Part shown: piece after piece, positions 25,309-37,780 of the stretch | Layout: every line of letters begins with the position of its first letter | Numbering within the stretch: position 1 is the stretch's first letter | Assembly (NCBI RefSeq): GCF_027596085.1 | Contig: NC_072470.1 | Location: 5,873,287 to 5,937,286, forward strand | Reading direction: 5' to 3' | DNA from: Anoplopoma fimbria | Taxonomy: Eukaryota > Chordata > Actinopteri > Perciformes > Anoplopomatidae | DNA: 64,000 nucleotides | Made by a program: the position numbers and the translations under genes | The notes under the pieces: generated by a model | The model's input: the letters and a program-made list of their open reading frames with translations, nothing else | Databases searched by the model: none | What the model was told of the DNA's origin: nothing

Positions 25309-25545
25309 AGGGGTGGTGGGTGGAAATTGTGCAGTTACGCAAGAGCGTGTACATCCCGGCGACTTTATGTGTACCCGAGGCCGCGCAAACAGGAGGTGGG
25401 GCACTGTCGCTCCGTCTTTATTCCCGAAAGCGACGCTTTCAAAACAAACCTGAGCGACAAAGATTAGCCCAAGCCGCTTAAAAATATTGAAAGACGTCTC
25501 CTCGCCACCCCGCTACTGCTGTGGGCTCTCCTCCAGGAGATAGAG

Positions 25546-25576
<31 letters not shown>

Positions 25577-28477
25577 TGTGAGTTTAGGTTGGACGAGGAT
25601 GGGCGGAGGCGGCGCGTCAGGCTGAACCTGTTCACCCCTCTGTGTCGAGCAGCTGGCTTTTTCAGCGGGAAGCGTGAAGCGGGAGTGTGAGGGACGTTTC
25701 ACCCCAATTTCATCCCGACAATGTGGGGAGGCTCAGCGGAGAGCAGTTAGATGCTCGAAGAAAAGGTGTGAGGAGCTCATTGACTTTGGCCTTTAGCTCC
25801 ACGTGTGTTGGTGTGTGTGCGTGTGTGCATGTTGACGGCTGTCCCGCAAGCAGAGCGTTCAGCTGGAGAAAGCGGGTGATTACAGGGCGAAGGCCAAAGC
25901 CCACATAAGAGATGTGTTAAGATTCGGGGGTTAAAGTTTAAAGGCTGGCAAATGAATGGGTTTCAAGCTAATGGGAGGTCGTGACAGTAACAGTGAAACA
26001 TGTGCAATACAAGAACAAGTGCATGTGTTTGTGTGCATGTGGCAAACACACACACACACATACAGTATACACACCAGCTGCTCTGCTGAATATTCAAGAG
26101 AAAACACTTTACTTTCTGATGCACACACACATACACACTCACACATAAACCCAATAAACTCTGCCTGTGAAGCGTTCTCTTTCTCCCTGTCTCGCTTGTA
26201 CACACACATACATACACCAATGAAAATTATTGATGTGCTCTCTTATAAAACAGTGGCTGCTCCCTGAAGTATTCCTGGCAACATCACAGGCTGAAAATAG
26301 CTGCCGACCCAAATAACTTTCCCCGCCGGAGCGAAAGACGGAGCCAGACCACAGCCACCGGCGACTGGCTTTACTAATTGGCATCATTTTACAATGAAAT
26401 AATATCTGGGGCAATAAGAACTGAAGAACACGTAGCAGTGAACCGGAGAGCAGGAGGACGCGCTGTCTAGCCACGCAAACGCTCCCAGAGACGAGTGGGG
26501 GGGGGGGGGAGTGATTTGAAGAGGGGAGGGTCGAGGAAAAAGGGGGGGGGAGACGGGGATGCCTTTCGTTCTTGTTAGCATAACTTATCAAATTCTCTTC
26601 CCTGAAAATACGCGAGGGGGACTGAAACATTAATGTGACACCATCAGTTTAGTTAAGAGATGGGGGGGGAACATTTTACAGCAGGGGTTCTGATCTGTTT
26701 TTCAAGTCGTAGACTGGTATTTTTTTTTTTTATCACAGATCCCCATGTGGATAGTTTGTTTTTTATTGATTTAGCACTGAATAATAGAAGTTATTGCTCT
26801 GCTTTGAGATGATGCAGCTGAATTCACACAGAGTCACGTAGCAGCAAATACAATCTGCCTTTCAAGTCGTTTGTGTCTATCAAAGACTAGATTATTTCTA
26901 TAATATCCATGGGAAATAAATTGGAATAGCTTCAAATTCTGCAATTTAACTGCTTTTTACTTTCTAACATAAAAAAAAAAAAAAGACTTGACAAGGATAT
27001 TTTATGACCATCTTTTTACGCCCAGAAAATCCATTTTCCAGGAACAAAAACAAAGGTTTTTTTGCATCCAATTCTTTACAATGACCCGTCGTCTTTGTCC
27101 AAGGACTATGTCAGCCGACAAGATTACACCATTAAACACTGTAAAACACATCCTGTTAACGTCTCCCACATAATCAAAGGCAAAGTACTGTACAAACAGG
27201 GAGCGATGGAGGGAGGAAGGCTTAAACACACATGTCTTTTGGCAGCCCAAATCTTAATTAGCACCGGGAGATTCATCTAATCAAAGGGTTGCCAGCCCAT
27301 CATTAAGGCTAAAACACACACTGCTCTCCTCACGTACCAGAACAGAACAATGGGAAACAGAGGTACGCTGTCACGCTGATGAATGGCTCTTCCCGCAGGT
27401 CTCATTAAATCACAGAAGGGCACTTCCCAGGCCGTTCGAGGAGTTAAGCAGGGTGCAAAATCCTCTCACCCTCTCAGTCTCTCTACTTTGACACTTATAC
27501 AGCCTTTTTGGGGGTTTTTTTCTCAAGGCTGCTTGTCAAACTAATATTTTTTCCTTCATGAAAAATTGGGCTTTCAGGCTTTGACATATAGGCTAATCCC
27601 AATTCAAGCTGAATCTGCCTGGTTTTGAGGATACATGTCGTATCTTATTCAGACAACTCAGCCCCGCAGGGGTTTGGAATGACTGAAACTATGTATATGA
27701 TGTACCCAGTTGGCTGGAGATACCAGTGTCTTTAGGGTAATTCGGGACCCAGTTTAATCTTCCTGTGAATTGAGCATCAGCTGCTGACAAAAGAAAAACA
27801 TCCTTCATCCGAGTCCTGACCTCGGGTTTCAAACACACGTATAAGATCAAGATTAAAGCTTGTTTTTATAAGATATAAAAAAAGAATCGAAACTAATGAA
27901 GGATCTTTGGAGAACAGATAGACGGATGGAGGGAGATGCTGACAGCTTTGGACACCACTGGCTTTGCATGTTGGGCTTAGACACTTAGAGAGACACACAA
28001 GCTCTGCTTACATATTACAGCTAAAAGTCAAAAGCTCTCCTCAAAGCCGGCAACAGGCATCCTTACGTCTTTGTCCGACTCTGAATGGAACCCAAGCTCA
28101 CGCTCCTAAAAAAGGTCAACAAGGCCTGCTTTGGCGACTCAGCTGTGATCTTCACCAATGACTGTGTTGCTTTATAAACTATCCCAGAGCGTGCCGCGTC
28201 CTTGCGGCTGTCACCACCAAGAGCTTAGGGCCCTGATTGATGACTGGCTTCGGATGACAACAACAAGCAGCGGTGTTTACTCAGGGCAAATTGCCCTTGT
28301 CTCTCTCTCCACCTTCCATCCCTTTTTTCCCTCCCGCTCAGTCTTTGGGTAGAGGTGGTCCACATGGCTGGATCTCCGGTTTCTGGATGGCTACGAGTCC
28401 CTCGGGGTGGGATTAGCCTCCCGGAATGACAGCTAAACAAACAAATAGGCCAAAGCTGGTCTTCCTGCCTGCCAAGG

Positions 28478-28490
28478 CTGCCTAGCAACA
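28478..28490 (+). promoter_or_regulatory. X-box-like motif, klf7 intron 1
   Basis: GCTGCCTAGCAAC followed by AGGTAGGC; it differs from the intron 2 motif by one base in the left half-site. A second X-box-like match (GTAACCACGGCAAC) lies about 130 bp away at 28617-28630. Confidence 0.3.
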
Positions 28491-30350
28491 GGTAGGCAGT
28501 AAGATGGCATGTAACGCTTGGTATGTCACAGTCAGCGGCGGCTATAAAATGCCTGGGCATGGTGTGAATGTGGAAGATTAAACACTCTGTGGTCCAAGTA
28601 GGAAGATAGGGAGGAAGTAACCACGGCAACCGACTATCACTTGAAGCCTTCACATACTTAAGGCAGTGATTCATGGCAATTATTTCATTTAAAATACATA
28701 TGACTGAAGTGTCACTCTGATGAGATTCAGCCATTACAACAAGCATTGTCGACAGCTACGCTGCAACGTTAGCAACAATGATTCATCTTATTGTTTTCCT
28801 TTATCGGCTCTTTGATAAAGCCTTGAGAAACAAACCCTAGTGGAATAACAATTTGTAGGCTGCACACTCCAAGGAAATCACTGTGCCCAACCAAGAAATA
28901 GTCCCATCACATGACCCCCTGTAAAGCAGAAATTGTCTGTTTTAAACTTCTCTTTTTGCACGTATTTGTTTATCAGAGACATGACAAAAAGTCAAACATG
29001 TGTTGGTATTTCAGTCTGGATCTGTGTGAACTGCTTTGACTGTAAAATAGATTCATCCAGGAAAATCCTTCCAACAATGAGTCTCTGTCTACTGACACAT
29101 AATACACACTTCCTCTCACATGCAATGCTCCATTTGGTCTGCTGTGATGGATGCAAATACCTTCCATGCAACGATTCCACCAGCAGCCCGGTGCCTTTTA
29201 TTTGTGACACAAATTTTGATTGCATAACACCCCCGAGTTCAACCTTTCTTTTGCAGAGAGGCTGACTCTAAATAGGGGTGAGAGCAGGCCAAATCAAACA
29301 AGGCACCTGTGACTTTGCCCTCTCAGAATTGAAAAAAAAAAGAGAGCCAGAGCAGAGAGAGTCATGAGATGAAGAGGAAAGAGAGAGAAGGAGAGAGTCA
29401 GTGGTGATTCCAGAGCATAAAACGAGAGCCTGAGACTCTTCTCTTCCTTTTCTGTTTTCAGCCGGCGGTAGCCAAGCCGGATGGCAGCAGCGAAGCATGT
29501 CGGATCACTGTAAGGTGCTGTAACGGCTTCCCGATTTCGCCTCAAATGATGTGAAAGTCATTGCCAAGCCATGTGCGCTGGTGTGAGGCGAGAAAAAATG
29601 ACTGGCTCCTCTTCTCACTGTTAATCAAACCTGGGGTGGCAGAGCGTTTTGCAGACGGAAGCCATACATAAAGATGTGCTTGTTCACCGCGCTCCCCTCC
29701 TCCCCTCTCCTCTCTTCTCCTCTCCTCCTCCCCCCCTTGCTGCCTTTTTTTTTTTTTTTTTCCTCCCTTATACACCACCTCTTCTGCCTGTCACCCTTCT
29801 CCCTCTAACGGACCAGTCGCCAGAGCATCAGACAAATGAATGCTTCCTCCGCGTCCTCTCTTTCATCAGCGCTTCCAACCTTTTCATCAACGCCCATAAA
29901 GCAGTGGAAGGCACCCATCACCGGCAATCGCCTCTCAGCCGCCTGAGTGATGAGGCAGAGGTGGCGGAGTTCAGCGAGCGCTCTTATGGCAGAATGGATG
30001 TTACTGGGTCAGGGGGTCGCTCGCACATCTCATTACACAACGTACACAAGACACACACAAACCTGTGCACCTGCTCGTGCATGAGCAGAGCGCACATCCC
30101 GATCTCAAGAGGATGAAATCTGAGCCAGGATGCGTGCGGCGGATGTTCAAATCTCTAGAGAGTAAACTAAAAGGTAAAAACAGCAAACTCAATTCATGCA
30201 AAAGTTAAAAAAAACCAAAAAAACTAGAGTCTGTAGCAACGAAAATACCGCAAGCACTGTCTTGTTAACATAACTGCTGCTGCTCAGGAGCCAAATTGGG
30301 TTTTTGCTGTTACAGCTCATTTATCTGTTTATACTAATGAGATGAACTCA

Positions 30351-30354
<4 letters not shown>

Positions 30355-30394
<40 letters not shown>

Positions 30395-30420
30395 ACAGTC
30401 TCCTTTTTTTTTTTTTTTTC
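30355..30420. repeat. double poly-T tract
   Basis: 36 T residues, a 13-nt interruption (ATAAACAGTCTCC), then about 16 T. In the klf7 transcript this is a poly-A stretch. No retroposon body is evident on either side. Confidence 0.95.
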
Positions 30421-32036
30421 TTTCCCCCCCGTAAACAGACGTGCATCCTCTCCTCAAATCGATGCATTGAGTAATAACCTTGTGGCTGCAAAACACTTAG
30501 ACGCATCCAGCGTAGATGCCGCACGGCGCACAAAGGCTTCCTTTCATGCCTCGGCGGGTCAAATAGATTCTACGTGGCATCCATCTTCAAGATCTTCTGA
30601 CTGCTATCGGGGGTTAGAGGCGAGCAAAACAACGCTGGCGAGAAATCAATTTCATATTCGACATGTGAGCGTCATGAGGCAGCGCGGACTCGTCTGAATA
30701 CTTTCAGGATGTCTGGAAATTAAGTGCAGCTATAAAAGATTGCTGTGTGTAATATGAACATCACTAGCTATTAGGAATCACTCTGCTGTGATACCGCAAT
30801 GCTACTTGTCACCCTTCCATCCCATCTGTAGGCGTCATGCAAACAGGGACCACACGTCAGTTAAACTAAAAGGGAATTAACTAAATTTCTTTTTCTTTGG
30901 CGAGCGTCCAAACTTGATTTCAGGAACCCCACATCTCATACTTGCAGTTGATGTGACATTTTAATAAAGCCACGGGCGCGGAACGAAGACGCCACCAGGA
31001 GCTCTTTTGAGACAAATAAGATTAAGTCCCAGTTTGTCCTTCCTCCCTCTGCTTGCAGAATACTGAGCTGTGCCCGTTACAGGAATTGATTTAATTTTCA
31101 TTTGCATAAAATTACACCAAAACAGCAGCGAGTGAAAAGGTCACAGGGAAGAGTCGGGGGTGTGCTCTAACCGGTTGGTTTATTTCTGATGCACGATTCA
31201 GACGCCTGAACCCGTTCACTCTCGTCGCCGGAGCAAAGAAAAAGCGACTTGGGGGGACATTGTTACCTGGCAGACGCCGTGTTAGAGCTGAGCGGCGTAT
31301 ATGGCGGGCTTGGGGGGGGGGACGACGACACACATACAAGTCTTGAGCTTACACAACAGCCCTGCAGAGACCAAAAATCCATACTGTGCTAACTCTATAA
31401 GAGGAACGAAGAGCGAATGGAGGAACAAGGCATGGAGGAGGACGGAGAGAGGAAGGTGGGGGCCGCGTGGCTGCGCTCTCCCCAGCATGCCTGCTGTGTG
31501 TGAGAAAGCAGATGTGGCCTACTGAGGATTACATAACATACCGAGACACACACAGCAGCGTGCGCGTATGCACACACACACACACACACACGAGCACGCA
31601 CGAGCACGCCGCAGCGTCCGGGCGCGTATGGATATTCGCAGTTTCCTCCGTGGCTTCTTCTTCTTCCCTACATCCTCATCTCTCTGGAGGCCGACAGAAG
31701 GGTCGCCGTGCTTCCTCTCTGACCCTGACAACAGCTTCAACAGCTCAACTTTTCCTTTGGAGGCCTCAGCCAAAAAGACAGAATAACTCCATCTATCTGC
31801 ATCCCTACAACTCCATCACGTTCCACCATTATTATGCCTGTATCCTCTTCTTCTTCTCCGACCGTCTCTCCGAGTGTGTTTCACGCTCCTGGAGGGGGTT
31901 TTTTTTTCGAGCCCGCCGGACTGTGAAATGCGAAACCCCCGCAGCGGGTAGAATGTGCGTGCTCTGCAACTTCCTCCACCTCTACGTTCGCACCCACCCC
32001 CTCCCCAAACACACACACACACACACACCCAGACGG

Positions 32037-32087
32037 TGCTGCTGCTGCCGCTGCTGCCGCTGCATCCACTGCTGCTACTGCTGCTGT
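32037..32087. repeat. GCTGCTGCC/CTG trinucleotide run
   Basis: Imperfect CTG/CCG triplets within a CpG-richer block of klf7 intron 1. Confidence 0.9.
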
Positions 32088-32327
32088 GCGTGTTATGGAG
32101 TCGCGGGGCATGAGGTGGATGAAAGTGGATGCATCCGAGCACGCTGGCTCGCATATGGAGGTCACTCCGGAGCGCCTCCCGCCGCTCCGTCCACATTTAG
32201 AAGCGCCGAAGCCATGTGCAGTCTGTACACATCCACATATAGAGGCCCATAATGCACCGCGCAGCTACATGCAGACATTTCGCTTGGGTAGGCATCAGGC
32301 ACTCGGTCTATACATGCGTGGACGTGC

Positions 32328-32329
<2 letters not shown>

Positions 32330-32405
<76 letters not shown>
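32330..32405. repeat. (GT)38 microsatellite
   Basis: Uninterrupted GT repeats in klf7 intron 1. Confidence 0.97.
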
Positions 32406-32406
<1 letters not shown>

Positions 32407-34219
32407 GAGCCCCTGAGGAATAATATATGTGTTGGAGGGTATGGAGTGTGTCCTGAGGTCAATGACAGACAGCCATTTGTGGTGTCGTGTTACATCCTAT
32501 CCATCAGGGTCAAGTGCTGTGGATGAGGACACGTCATCAGGAGGTTGAAAAATCCATCATATCAGTCTGAAATCCAATCCAGATGTTTAGTCTTTACATT
32601 TTAGCATCTGCACGCTAAGAAGATGCTGATAAATGTTTGACAGGGAAGCTCAACGTGGCTTCATCACAGCGAATGCCAGTTTTAAAAAGAGAGCACAACA
32701 AGCTTTGGAAATCACAGCCAAGATAAACAGAAATTCATGTCGGTATAAAGATGCAAAATTAGACGTGTACAATTCGCTTTGAAGGGAAACTGGGTTCCAC
32801 ATATAAAAGAGTAAATTATGACCAGCCATGCTTGTTCCAAATCCAGCTCAGCCCTGCTGTTTGTTCCAACTCTGAACAACCAACTGTACTGGGATTTGGA
32901 AGCGAGACAGCACAGTTCAGTTTGGCACTGTTTAGTTCAATAATGGAACAAATAGCAGCCTCTAATGTACCATCTGCAGACCTCCAAAACACTTTCCTCC
33001 TTTTCTGCTCCCCATCCCCCTATAAGCGCCTGAATCATGCCTCACAGACAGCAACAGGGGACACAGTCATCATTCTTGCCATGGCATCTCAGGGAGCCAT
33101 TTAGGGTCCGACTACAACGGCCTCCTATCTCGCCATCACGCCCCCATAAAAGCATCAAATTCTAAATTGTGCCTGGAACACAGAGGGGGGATTGCTCCGA
33201 GCGCCGGGCCTTCGGTCTGAGGCAGAGCTTTTAAGGCCAGCCACAGCTCATAATTTGTGTATTCAGGAGGGCTCGGTGGCATCTTCATGTTGTCACACAA
33301 TGAGTGCAGGGATAGCTGTGCCAAGAACATCTCTGTGCTGTGTGACGATGGATTGGGGGGGGGGGGTGGGGAGATTTCAAAGTGTGGGGCAAGTCATAAT
33401 CCTTGAGCTCACAAGGACACAATGCAATCTTCTTATTCCAAATAAGGGTTGTTTTCCAAGAACTTTGATATCTCCCCCCCCCCCCCATTGAGTTGTTATG
33501 GGACACAAGCCTCCAAATGCTTTGATTAAAAGGCCTTCAAATTGGAGAAAAGTGTTTTTTAAACTCTGTGAATGATACATCTCCCCCCCCCATTAATGTT
33601 TTCTTTAATCATGCTGCTATTTTTAACCAGCAGCATGGTATAAAAATAAAAAAAAAACATACTATGAAACTGAATCTGCACTTTTTAAAGCAGCAAAAGT
33701 GGCTGAAGGTGCAAGAAGAGTGTCAGCTTCCATCTGTCAGCTTCCAGGTGATGCAGATCTATATCTATAGATGCTACCAGGGAAGCAACCTGTGACATTT
33801 AATATCTGGAAAGTGTTAAACCGAACGCGATAATCAGATATCTCTCATTTAAAAATGCCATCTTCCCACACAAGATAAAAAAAAAAGCTAAATGAGAGCA
33901 GATATTTGTTTGGTTAAAAAAAAAAAAAATAATAAAAAAAATGAAAGTACATTCTCTACATTGAAGAGGCTTTAAACTTGATGATTTTTAATTCCAAAAT
34001 GGACGTTGTCTGGGGGAGAATATGCTTGCAGACATCCCAGTGAGAGGCATTTCCAGGCTCCACGGATAAGAGCTCTCCCAGCCTTTTTTCTTTTTCTTTT
34101 TTTTTTGCCTACACACGCAGCTGTCTCTCTTCCATTTGCATTAGGTATCGATTTTGATATGCAGGCTGTGGGTGAGAAACGGGGAGAGACATGGGCTGCA
34201 TATGGCACACGAGGGCCCG

Positions 34220-34251
<32 letters not shown>

Positions 34252-34560
34252 CCTCTGACAGTGAAGCTGGGAGTTGGAGACTTGTTATGAAAAGATGCGT
34301 CGGTGGGTAACAGTAGGATGCCAATTAGGCTGCTTGGCCACAACGAATGGATCCGCGGTCACGCACCGGTTTCTCTCCTCTCCCTCCTCCTCCTCCTCCC
34401 TCTCTCCCTCCTCCTCCTCCCCTCTTTACGCATGGAGCAGAGAAGTGGGGAGAAACCTGGAGCTCCTATTGCATGAACAATACCGGCATCAAATTTCCAT
34501 GCAATGATTTTTTCTTTTCTTTTTTTCCTTTGCTCGGTCAGTCAAGTGCAGCATGGAAAG

Positions 34561-34600
34561 CATCATCATCATCACCACCAGCAGCAGCAGCAGCAGTAAT
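34561..34600. repeat. (CAT)n/(CAG)n trinucleotide run
   Basis: ATC repeats passing into CACCAC and then six CAG units. Intronic and not in a supported coding frame. Confidence 0.9.
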
Positions 34601-34854
34601 GCAGGTGGGCCGACAGAAGCATGGCCCTTATTTTGAATTAGAAATGGAAAATGAAGGGGTTGTTTGGCAGAAGAAGGTGCACATATGCATGAAAAGGTGC
34701 AAATACATTGAGTTTGTGTAATAAAAAACAAAAAAGGGATATAGGCTGGGAAACACATATTTACTACATATTGTTTAAAAAGTAGATATTTGAGGCAATT
34801 TTACACCAGTAAATGTAAATCAGTAACATTCTGAACAGTTAAATGACCTGGAAA

Positions 34855-34935
<81 letters not shown>
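34855..34935. repeat. (CA)40 microsatellite
   Basis: Uninterrupted CA repeats in klf7 intron 1, about 700 bp downstream of exon 1. Confidence 0.97.
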
Positions 34936-34938
<3 letters not shown>

Positions 34939-35514
34939 ATAATAAAACACATTGGGGCTGACATAAACAGAACAGAGACGTGTGATACAATGTGTGAGGA
35001 CCAGTAATGGTGGTGTGAAGTGCCGGTGCGTCTCCCCACGCATCCATCACCATGTGGCAGCGTGCTTATCTCTCCACATCCAGCCACACTCAACTTGGAT
35101 GGAGGAGGAAAGTGTGTGATGGATGGGTGGGTGGGGGGTCAGAATATGCAACATGCAGATGACAGTAATTCTTTTATTTTTGTTTTTGGTTCCTATTTTT
35201 GCCACCACTGCATTTAAAAAGAGGGTACAAAGCCAGACATGTTAGGGTATCTATTATGGATAAGTGAGGGGACTTCTCTCCATGCAGTGGGGGGTTAAAA
35301 CTCAGAAATCTGAGGGATGCAGATGTATTATTCACGACCAATTCGCTCCCTATTATGGGATTTCGGATCTGCATCTATCCCAAATCGCACTTGACAGCTT
35401 TATATTACGCGCCGGCGTTTCGCTCGCATCTTATCCACTTTGCAAAATCTCTGGGAAAAAAACAAAAAGAATAATTCAGTCAGATGTGTGAGTGATGGAG
35501 ACCAGTCCAATCTG

Positions 35515-35516
<2 letters not shown>

Positions 35517-35546
<30 letters not shown>
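35517..35546. repeat. (CA)15 microsatellite near exon 1
   Basis: CA repeats followed by CTT repeats and a T run, starting about 100 nt past the exon 1 splice donor. Confidence 0.95.
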
Positions 35547-35549
<3 letters not shown>

Positions 35550-35646
35550 TCTTCTTCTTCTTCTTTTTTTTTGGGGTGGTGAAAAAGTTGACGCCTGATC
35601 CACGCTTCTCTTAACGAAGGACGGAGGAAAAAAAGTTGAGACGTAC

Positions 35647-35748
35647 CTGCTGCCAGTTCTCCTCCAGCGAAGGCATGGCGGAGAAGTAGCCGGTGTCGTG
35701 GACGAGCTGAAGTTCCTGAAAGATACTGTGGTTCGCTAAGACGTCCAT
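35647..35748 (-). CDS. klf7: klf7 coding exon 1 (residues 1-34)
   Basis: Encodes the KLF6/KLF7 N-terminal signature: it starts [20 protein letters not shown] and ends with residues of the type SLEENWQQ. This block belongs to the N-terminal activation region of the family. The ATG at 35748-35746 has a strong context, with A at -3 and G at +4. The exon ends CAG followed by GTACGT, a good splice donor, at 35647/35646, in phase 0. Compared with human KLF7 the changes are small (for example Asn-His for Tyr near residue 6, Met for Leu in the SAMPSLEE part). A TTG-initiated reading frame crosses this exon in another register and is a shadow. Confidence 0.96.
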
Positions 35749-36100
35749 GCTTGACGCTCCGGTGATGAGGGGAGGGAAAACAAGAAACGATGCACAAGAA
35801 ATATGCCTCCTGTCTTGGCTGTGTCAGACCTCTGCATCCACTTGTGTCATATTAGTCCATAAGAGGAGATTAATTGATCAGTGCGAAGTGTCGAAATGTG
35901 GCGTTCAGGGCCCCTGTACCTGCGCGCATTATCGGACTCGGTGCGTAAAAAGGGACAGGGGGTGATGGAGGCTCCATGCGTATCCGTGTTGCCAAACTAG
36001 ACACTGATAGGGAGCCAAAGGAGGGGAGGGGCTTGTAAAAAAACGAAGGGGAGTTGTTTGGTTCGTCAATCAACTCCTCCGTGTGTCCATTTAAGGCGAA

Positions 36101-36110
36101 GGGGCGGGGC
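36101..36110 (-). promoter_or_regulatory. GC box (Sp/KLF-type site)
   Basis: GGGGCGGGGC on the plus strand, GCCCCGCCCC in klf7 orientation. It is a consensus Sp1/KLF binding site about 350 bp upstream of the klf7 ATG, so KLF-family autoregulation is possible. Confidence 0.55.
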
Positions 36111-36132
36111 TAGGCAGATTCGGAGGGTCGCG

Positions 36133-36137
36133 ATTGG
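36133..36137 (-). promoter_or_regulatory. CCAAT box (NF-Y type)
   Basis: CCAAT in klf7 orientation within GGCCAATCG, 23 bp upstream of the GC box. The spacing of the pair is typical of TATA-less promoters. Confidence 0.5.
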
Positions 36138-36695
36138 CCGCCGAATCTGTCACTCAAGCCCAATATGGGCTCGATAGGTGAGCTATTTATGGATGGGTAT
36201 ATTAGATTTGGAAGAAGGTCTGAAAGGCTAGTCTGAGAGGAGAAGCCGTGGTGTAAACATCATGTGCTCACAAACAGGAGCTGGAGACGGTATTAATAGG
36301 CTGCTATATTGTTCCACTGTGTACATATGAAACCATGATGAGATGCAGCATGGGGCATTAGACTGTAGGGGAGATGTGTCCCTGCATAGATGCTTTAATA
36401 ATAAGAGTTTAAACTTAAATGCTATTTATCTATATAATGCTTTGGCAGTTTCTGGAGACTGTATTGGTTGGTTTTGAACGATAAATAATAAAGATTTAGT
36501 GTGTTTATTCGATATTTTTAATGTCATGGTAACACACACAAGAGACTTTTTCTCACAAGATGTTAAGGTTAAAAGTCCTATGACATGTTCATCAGCCTAG
36601 AGGGTTATTATACTGACCCACATTGATCAAGATCAGCCCCGGCTCTTATTTGATGCAGCTTGTGTGCTGTAAGTAAAAGAGGGGTGAACACAAGT

Positions 36696-36700
<5 letters not shown>

Positions 36701-36769
<69 letters not shown>
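36701..36769. repeat. (GT)34 microsatellite
   Basis: Uninterrupted GT repeats about 0.6 kb upstream of the klf7 GC box; a (TC)n(AC)n compound run follows at 36897-36951. Confidence 0.97.
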
Positions 36770-36770
<1 letters not shown>

Positions 36771-36893
36771 AATGATAGATAAGTAGCCAATTCTTCCTCT
36801 ATACATCTTGTTTGGTGGTGTGAGTAATGCCGCTTATTCGCTCGCCCCGTGTAAGCCATCGAAATCGTACACTTCCACACAGGCTTAATAGTA

Positions 36894-36955
<62 letters not shown>

Positions 36956-37599
36956 GCTGTAGAAGTCTGTAATCTCATTACAGTGGAGGGGAAGGCTGGC
37001 CGAGGGGGCCCCAGCTACGCGATTTTACGCATTTTGGGAGGGAGAGCTCACATCAGACAGACGATGAAGCTCCCTGCTGACATTTATCCATTTGACACAA
37101 CTCAATCTTTCTGTCTTTCCTTCTCCTGCTTCTTCTCTCTCCTTTTCTATTTTGTTTTCCCCTGCTCCTTGCTCTTTATTTCTGCCCCCCTTTCTCTGTC
37201 TCCATCATCTTTTTCCTCGTAAACCTCTACCACACTCGGTTTCTAGCAGGAATGGATGGACTGCAGATAGCTATGACAGATGACGCACGTGCTAACGTCA
37301 ACAATGTAGCGCGGCTGCGTCCTGTTTAGCCCATCTCCTCATGGCTGACTGAAGTGTAAAATATTTAACAGACAAATCCTGTTATTTTTATGCCTTGCTT
37401 CGCTCCTCAGCCTGGTCTCCTCTAAGTTATGTTTCAGTAGAACAAAACTGCAATATTAATTACGCTTCCAGGGCAACATTTTGTGTTTGTTTTCAACGTA
37501 TCACAAATAAGTTTCTAATAAGAGTCCCGAAAAAGGGAGGATTGACAGGTTAAACAAACACAGGACTTTCTCCCAGGAGGCCGCTATTCGTGTCCATGT

Positions 37600-37780
37600 G
37601 AAACCAAAAATCAATTTTGACTTATTCAAACTCACGCACTTTGTAGGTTACGTAAAAAATATATATATATTAGGCCAAGCCATGATGTTTTACTAAACCT
37701 AACTACTAGTTCTGGGACTGTTATCCTAGAGAAAAAAACTTTTATTTTTTAAATGACAGGGTCGGGGCTTGTTGGAATAT
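37600..37780. repeat. decayed dispersed repeat, inverse orientation
   Basis: The core CCATGATGTTTTACTAAACC followed by TAACT is the reverse complement of the AGTTAGGTTTAG...CATCATGG core seen in the related repeats. Upstream of klf7. Boundaries are approximate. Confidence 0.35.

Larger units (their letters stand above)
35749..36200 (-). promoter_or_regulatory. klf7: klf7 5' UTR and proximal promoter
   Basis: Immediately upstream of the klf7 start codon on the minus strand. It holds a GC box (GCCCCGCCCC, 36110-36101), an inverted CCAAT box (GGCCAATCG around 36133-36139), a palindrome around CCAATATGG near 36160-36172 that resembles an imperfect SRF CArG box, and CATAAATAG near 36191-36183, which could be a weak TATA or MEF2-like site. 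No perfect TATA box lies at a clear distance from the GC/CCAAT pair, so a TATA-less start a little below 36100 is my inference, giving a 5' UTR of roughly 300 nt. Confidence 0.55.

Noticed and set aside
31467..32252. 261-residue plus-strand frame, the longest in the window
   Set aside because: It crosses CA repeats and CTG triplets, has no domain, and is open because the block is CpG-rich and poor in stop codons. It lies antisense in klf7 intron 1.
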